Shown one piece after another: positions 13,232 through 15,849 of a stretch of DNA of 15,849 nucleotides. Under the pieces are notes generated by a model. That model did not search any database and was not told where the DNA came from. It saw nothing but the letters and a program-made list of their open reading frames with translations. The stretch lies in contig DUZC01000016.1 in NCBI GenBank assembly GCA_013349735.1, positions 1-15,849 of the forward strand, in the 5' to 3' direction. Made by a program: the position numbers and the translations under genes. Position 1 is the first letter of the stretch, and every line of letters begins with the position of its first letter. The stretch comes from Rhodospirillaceae bacterium. GTDB lineage: Bacteria > Pseudomonadota > Alphaproteobacteria > Rhodospirillales > Magnetospirillaceae.

Positions 13232-14541
13232 TCTCCGCGCCAAAGGCGGTCATTCCCCTGGCTGCGGCCGACCCGGTCGCCGTCCTGGCCGCCTTTGCCG
13301 ACGACCCCTTTGCCCTGTTGCTGGAGAGTGGAGGGCGTTACAGCTATCTCTGTGTCCGACCCAGGACCATCCTGACGGCCACCGCCTGGGACGACAGCAA
13401 GCCCTTCGCCCGCCTGGCCCAGGCGCTTGGCCCCCGGCGGCCCGCCCAGCCGGGTCTGCCCCCCTTCCAAGGGGGTGCCGCCGGTTTGCTGGGCTATGAT
13501 CTGGCCCATCACCTGGAACGCTTGCCCCGCCACCAGCCTGACGCGCTTGGACTGCCCGACATGGCGATCGGCCTGTTTGATGCCGTTTTGGCCTGGGACC
13601 ATAGCGAGGGCAAAGCCTTTGCGCTAGGCGAGGCCGGGCTTGCCGCCGATTTGGCGAAAATTGCCGAAAGCGCGCCACCCTTGCCCCCGCTCGACTGGAC
13701 AAGCACCGCCAAATTCAGCGCGGATTGGACGGTCGAACAGTATCACCGCCAGGCCCGCAGGGTTATCGACTATATTTTTGCAGGCGATATCTTCCAGGCC
13801 AATCTGTCGCAGCGCTTTTCCGCGGCGCGCCCGAAAAACCTGACCTCTCTGATGTTGTACCGCCGGCTGCGCCAGCTGACGCCCGCACCCTTTGGCGCCT
13901 ATCTGGCCTTGGGTTCCTCGGCTGTTTTGTCGGCCTCCCCCGAGCGGTTTTTAAAGCTGACCCCGGATGGCCAAGTGGAAAGCAGACCGATCAAGGGGAC
14001 CCGAGGGCGTGGCCTCACGGCAGAACAGGATCATCAGCTGGGTTTGGCGCTTTGCAGCGCCGCCAAGGACCGCGCCGAGAATCTGATGATCGTCGATCTG
14101 ATGCGCAATGATTTATCCAGGGTCTGTCGGCCGGGCAGCGTCAAGGTTCCCGCGCTCTGCACCCTCGAGCGCCATCCGACGGTGCACCATCTGGTTTCCG
14201 TGGTCACCGGGCAGCTGGCTGCCGGGCTGGGCCCTATTGATCTTCTTAGCGCGGCCTTTCCGGGCGGTTCCATCACCGGCGCGCCAAAATTGCGCGCCAT
14301 GGAAATCATCGCCGAGCTGGAACCGCTGCGGCGGGGGGCCTATACCGGATCGCTGGGCTGGATCGGCTTTGATGGCGCGATGGACAGCAATATAGCCATT
14401 CGGACCATGGTCATGACCGATCAGCGCATTGTCGCCCAGGCCGGCGGCGGCATTACCGCGGACTCGGATCCCGCCGCTGAATATGAGGAAACCCTGATTA
14501 AGGCCAAAGCGATGCTGGCCAGTCTGGAAGGAATGCCATGA
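13228..14541 (+). CDS. pabB: Aminodeoxychorismate synthase component I
   Basis: PabB converts chorismate plus ammonia to 4-amino-4-deoxychorismate for p-aminobenzoate and folate. The protein is 437 aa. A divergent N-terminal domain (1-165) precedes the chorismate-binding domain, with IFAGDIFQANLSQRF at 183-197, SASPERFL at 236-243, PIKGT at 254-258, DLMRNDLSRV and FPGGSITGAPKLRAMEI at 344-360. Lys256 in PIKGT is the PabB-type residue; anthranilate synthase TrpE has Ala there, which supports PabB over TrpE. The GTG start overlaps the upstream dehydrogenase stop, and the stop overlaps the pabC start (ATGA). The glutaminase partner PabA is not in the window. Confidence 0.93.
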   Translation: MISAPKAVIPLAAADPVAVLAAFADDPFALLLESGGRYSYLCVRPRTILTATAWDDSKPFARLAQALGPRRPAQPGLPPFQGGAAGLLGYDLAHHLERLPRHQPDALGLPDMAIGLFDAVLAWDHSEGKAFALGEAGLAADLAKIAESAPPLPPLDWTSTAKFSADWTVEQYHRQARRVIDYIFAGDIFQANLSQRFSAARPKNLTSLMLYRRLRQLTPAPFGAYLALGSSAVLSASPERFLKLTPDGQVESRPIKGTRGRGLTAEQDHQLGLALCSAAKDRAENLMIVDLMRNDLSRVCRPGSVKVPALCTLERHPTVHHLVSVVTGQLAAGLGPIDLLSAAFPGGSITGAPKLRAMEIIAELEPLRRGAYTGSLGWIGFDGAMDSNIAIRTMVMTDQRIVAQAGGGITADSDPAAEYEETLIKAKAMLASLEGMP

Positions 14542-15338
14542 AATTGTGGCTCAATGGCCAATTGATCGACGCAAGCGAAGCCCGCATCGACCCCACCGAC
14601 CGGGGTTTTACCTTGGGGGATGGGCTTTTCGAATCGCTTAAAGTCTGCGAGGGGCAGCCATTGCGCCTTGCCGCCCATCTGCGCCGCCTGCAGGCTGGGG
14701 CCGATGCCCTGGCCATTCCCCTGCCCTTCGCTCCGGCCGTTCTGACCGCCGCGATGACGGCGGTAATAACCGCCAATGCGGTGCAGGCGGGACTGTTGCG
14801 CCTGACCTTAAGCCGGGGCCCCGCCCCCCGCGGCCTGGCCATTCCGGCCGTGATGCGACCAACTTTGCTGATCCTGGCGGCCCCGGCAGCCCCACCCGCC
14901 CCGCCGGCCCGCGCCATTATCGCCCGATGCACCCGACGCAATGAGTTCTCGCCGCTGGCCCGCTTTAAGACGCTTAATTATCTGGATAATGTGCTGGCCC
15001 GCCGGGAAGCGGATCAAAATGAGGCCGATGAAGCCTTGTTGCTGAACAGCCAAGGGCGACTCAGTGAATCGACCGTCGCCAATTTGTTTCTGGTTATCGA
15101 TGGCACGGTCCTGACGCCCCCGATTGAAGAGGGCGCCCTGCCCGGCGTCATGCGCGCCGAGATCATCGACCGCCTGGGGGCTAAAATTCAGCCGCTGGAC
15201 CCCGGCGACCTTGGCCGCGCCAGCGAGGCTTTTTTAACCAACGCCAATGGGGCCCGCGCCTTGGTCATGGTTGACGGCAAGCCCATCGGCGATGGCCAGC
15301 CCGGCCCGGTGACGCTGGGCCTGCATCAGATTAAATGA
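14538..15338 (+). CDS. pabC: Aminodeoxychorismate lyase (class IV PLP enzyme)
   Basis: PabC releases pyruvate from aminodeoxychorismate to give p-aminobenzoate. The 266-aa protein is a fold-type IV PLP enzyme. It has DRGFTLGDGLFES at 21-33, the PLP-binding Lys144 in RFKTLNYLDNVLARREA and Glu177 in GRLSESTVANLF, followed by PGVMRAEII and a late EAFLTNANGARAL. Branched-chain and D-amino-acid aminotransferases share the fold, but the 4-bp overlap with pabB makes lyase by far the most likely role. A Pro/Ala-rich stretch at about 113-125 is a local insertion. The last 8 bp overlap the convergent DsrE gene. Confidence 0.92.
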   Translation: MKLWLNGQLIDASEARIDPTDRGFTLGDGLFESLKVCEGQPLRLAAHLRRLQAGADALAIPLPFAPAVLTAAMTAVITANAVQAGLLRLTLSRGPAPRGLAIPAVMRPTLLILAAPAAPPAPPARAIIARCTRRNEFSPLARFKTLNYLDNVLARREADQNEADEALLLNSQGRLSESTVANLFLVIDGTVLTPPIEEGALPGVMRAEIIDRLGAKIQPLDPGDLGRASEAFLTNANGARALVMVDGKPIGDGQPGPVTLGLHQIK

Positions 15339-15765
15339 CGCAAAGCCCATTGGGCGTCCCGCAATCGGTCAGCAAACTGACCAGACCGCCCGGGACCACC
15401 GGCACATCCGGCCTGAGCTGGGTAACCGCCAGACCCATGGCCCTTAAGCCCATTTCGCAGACCATGACCTTCCCACCCAGCCCCACCACCGCCTCGAGCA
15501 ATTCCTCAAAACCACCGACACCCTTTTGCCGCAAAGCTTGATCGGCCAGCAGGGGCGGCTGCCCCTCCTCGCCCGCCAATAAATGGCGCCAGCCGGGACC
15601 GCCCTCATCGTCGGCCAGCAAGGCCCGCACCCCCCCCATGGTAAAAAACAGGGTCACCGGCTGATTAATAGCCAAGGCCGCCGCCGCCATCGCCAAAGCG
15701 TAATGCACGCGGTCATAGCGGCCGGCCAGGACCACCAAGGTGACAGGAGGCTTAACGACAGTCAT
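15331..15765 (-). CDS. DsrE-family protein (sulfur-relay/peroxiredoxin-like)
   Basis: A 144-aa protein of the DsrE/DsrF-like family, small cytoplasmic proteins often linked to sulfur transfer. VTLVVLAGRYDRVHYALAMA at 8-27 and PVTLFFTMGGVRALL at 36-50 form the first half. KVMVCEMGLRAMGL (99-112) carries Cys103 at the place where DsrE-type active cysteines occur, and LLTDCGTP has Cys135. The ATG at 15765 was preferred to a GTG 30 bp upstream because homology begins there. It overlaps the MoeB/ThiF-like gene upstream by 14 bp, a coupling that fits a sulfur-carrier context. The specific sulfur acceptor cannot be told from sequence. Confidence 0.83.
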   Translation of the reverse strand: MTVVKPPVTLVVLAGRYDRVHYALAMAAAALAINQPVTLFFTMGGVRALLADDEGGPGWRHLLAGEEGQPPLLADQALRQKGVGGFEELLEAVVGLGGKVMVCEMGLRAMGLAVTQLRPDVPVVPGGLVSLLTDCGTPNGLCVI

Positions 15766-15849
15766 GAGTTCTGACCCGATGGCCCGATAAATCACGGATA
15801 CGGGGCTTATCGCCGCAAAGCGGGCAGGCCGGATCCTTGGGCAGACGCA
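15752..15849 (-). CDS. MoeB/ThiF-family adenylyltransferase, C-terminal end (partial)
   Basis: Only the last 31 codons or so lie in the window; the gene continues past the right edge. The reading RLPKDPACPLCGDKPRIRDL matches the C-terminus of MoeB/ThiF/HesA proteins, where CPxCG is the second half of the zinc-binding CxxC pair and is followed by a PxIxDL tail. These enzymes adenylate the C-terminal Gly of a sulfur-carrier protein (MoaD or ThiS). The stop at 15754-15752 lies inside the start of the DsrE gene, so the two are probably co-transcribed. MoeB and ThiF cannot be told apart from this fragment. Confidence 0.65.
   Translation of the reverse strand, partial: RLPKDPACPLCGDKPRIRDLSGHRVRTHDCR

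Noticed and set aside
12215..13243. Minus-strand open frame of 342 codons opposite the 2-hydroxyacid dehydrogenase
   Set aside because: It mirrors the dehydrogenase codon structure and is rich in Gln/His/Gly, typical of an antisense shadow.
1..15849. CRISPR array, tRNA or rRNA genes
   Set aside because: No regularly spaced repeats and no recognisable tRNA or rRNA sequence were seen on reading both strands.

Overview
The window is GC-rich chromosomal DNA. Its gene content points to an alphaproteobacterium, most likely one of the Rhodospirillales (Magnetospirillum/Phaeospirillum-like). This placement is an inference from protein style and gene order, not from a marker gene. Genes are densely packed, with many 4-bp start/stop overlaps. 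One patch, about 7.03-9.09 kb, is strikingly AT-rich and foreign-looking: 19 G/C in 60 bases at 7441-7500, against 42 in 60 at 13501-13560.

Layout. (1) 1-1769, minus strand: cbiD then cobK, two corrin-ring enzymes of cobalamin synthesis. (2) 1917-6652, plus strand: a tight run of cobA (SUMT), a TauE/SafE-like membrane protein with an HCxGMCGP motif, a Sco/SenC copper chaperone, cobB/cbiA (a,c-diamide synthase), a YcgN-type cysteine-cluster protein and a YgjP-type metallopeptidase. A probable copper-delivery pair thus sits between two cobalamin genes. (3) 6653-7138: non-coding, with a palindromic dispersed repeat and the first copy of a 28-bp direct repeat. (4) 7139-8727, minus strand: an AT-rich two-gene operon of a FlK-like hotdog thioesterase followed by an acyl-CoA dehydrogenase. 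(5) 9092-11164, minus strand: a bifunctional class A penicillin-binding protein (PBP1A). (6) 11290-12007: a small orphan ribbon-helix-helix protein and a secreted SH3-domain protein. (7) 12245-15338, plus strand: a 2-hydroxyacid dehydrogenase (glyoxylate reductase type) translationally coupled to pabB and pabC, which make p-aminobenzoate for folate. (8) 15331-15849, minus strand: a DsrE-family protein and the C-terminal end of a MoeB/ThiF-family adenylyltransferase.

The most interesting structure is the AT-rich patch. The last 28 bp of the PBP1A gene, including its stop codon, are repeated exactly 2,090 bp away on the far side of the thioesterase/dehydrogenase operon. This is the arrangement left by site-specific integration into the 3' end of a gene, normally seen at tRNA genes, where the insertion restores the target gene. 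Here the target would be a penicillin-binding protein gene, and no recombinase lies between the repeats. The cargo thioesterase keeps the Thr/Glu/His catalytic spacing of fluoroacetyl-CoA thioesterase FlK but has Leu where FlK has its Phe gate. The cargo dehydrogenase lacks the usual C-terminal catalytic Glu and seems to use the alternative isovaleryl-CoA-dehydrogenase-type position.
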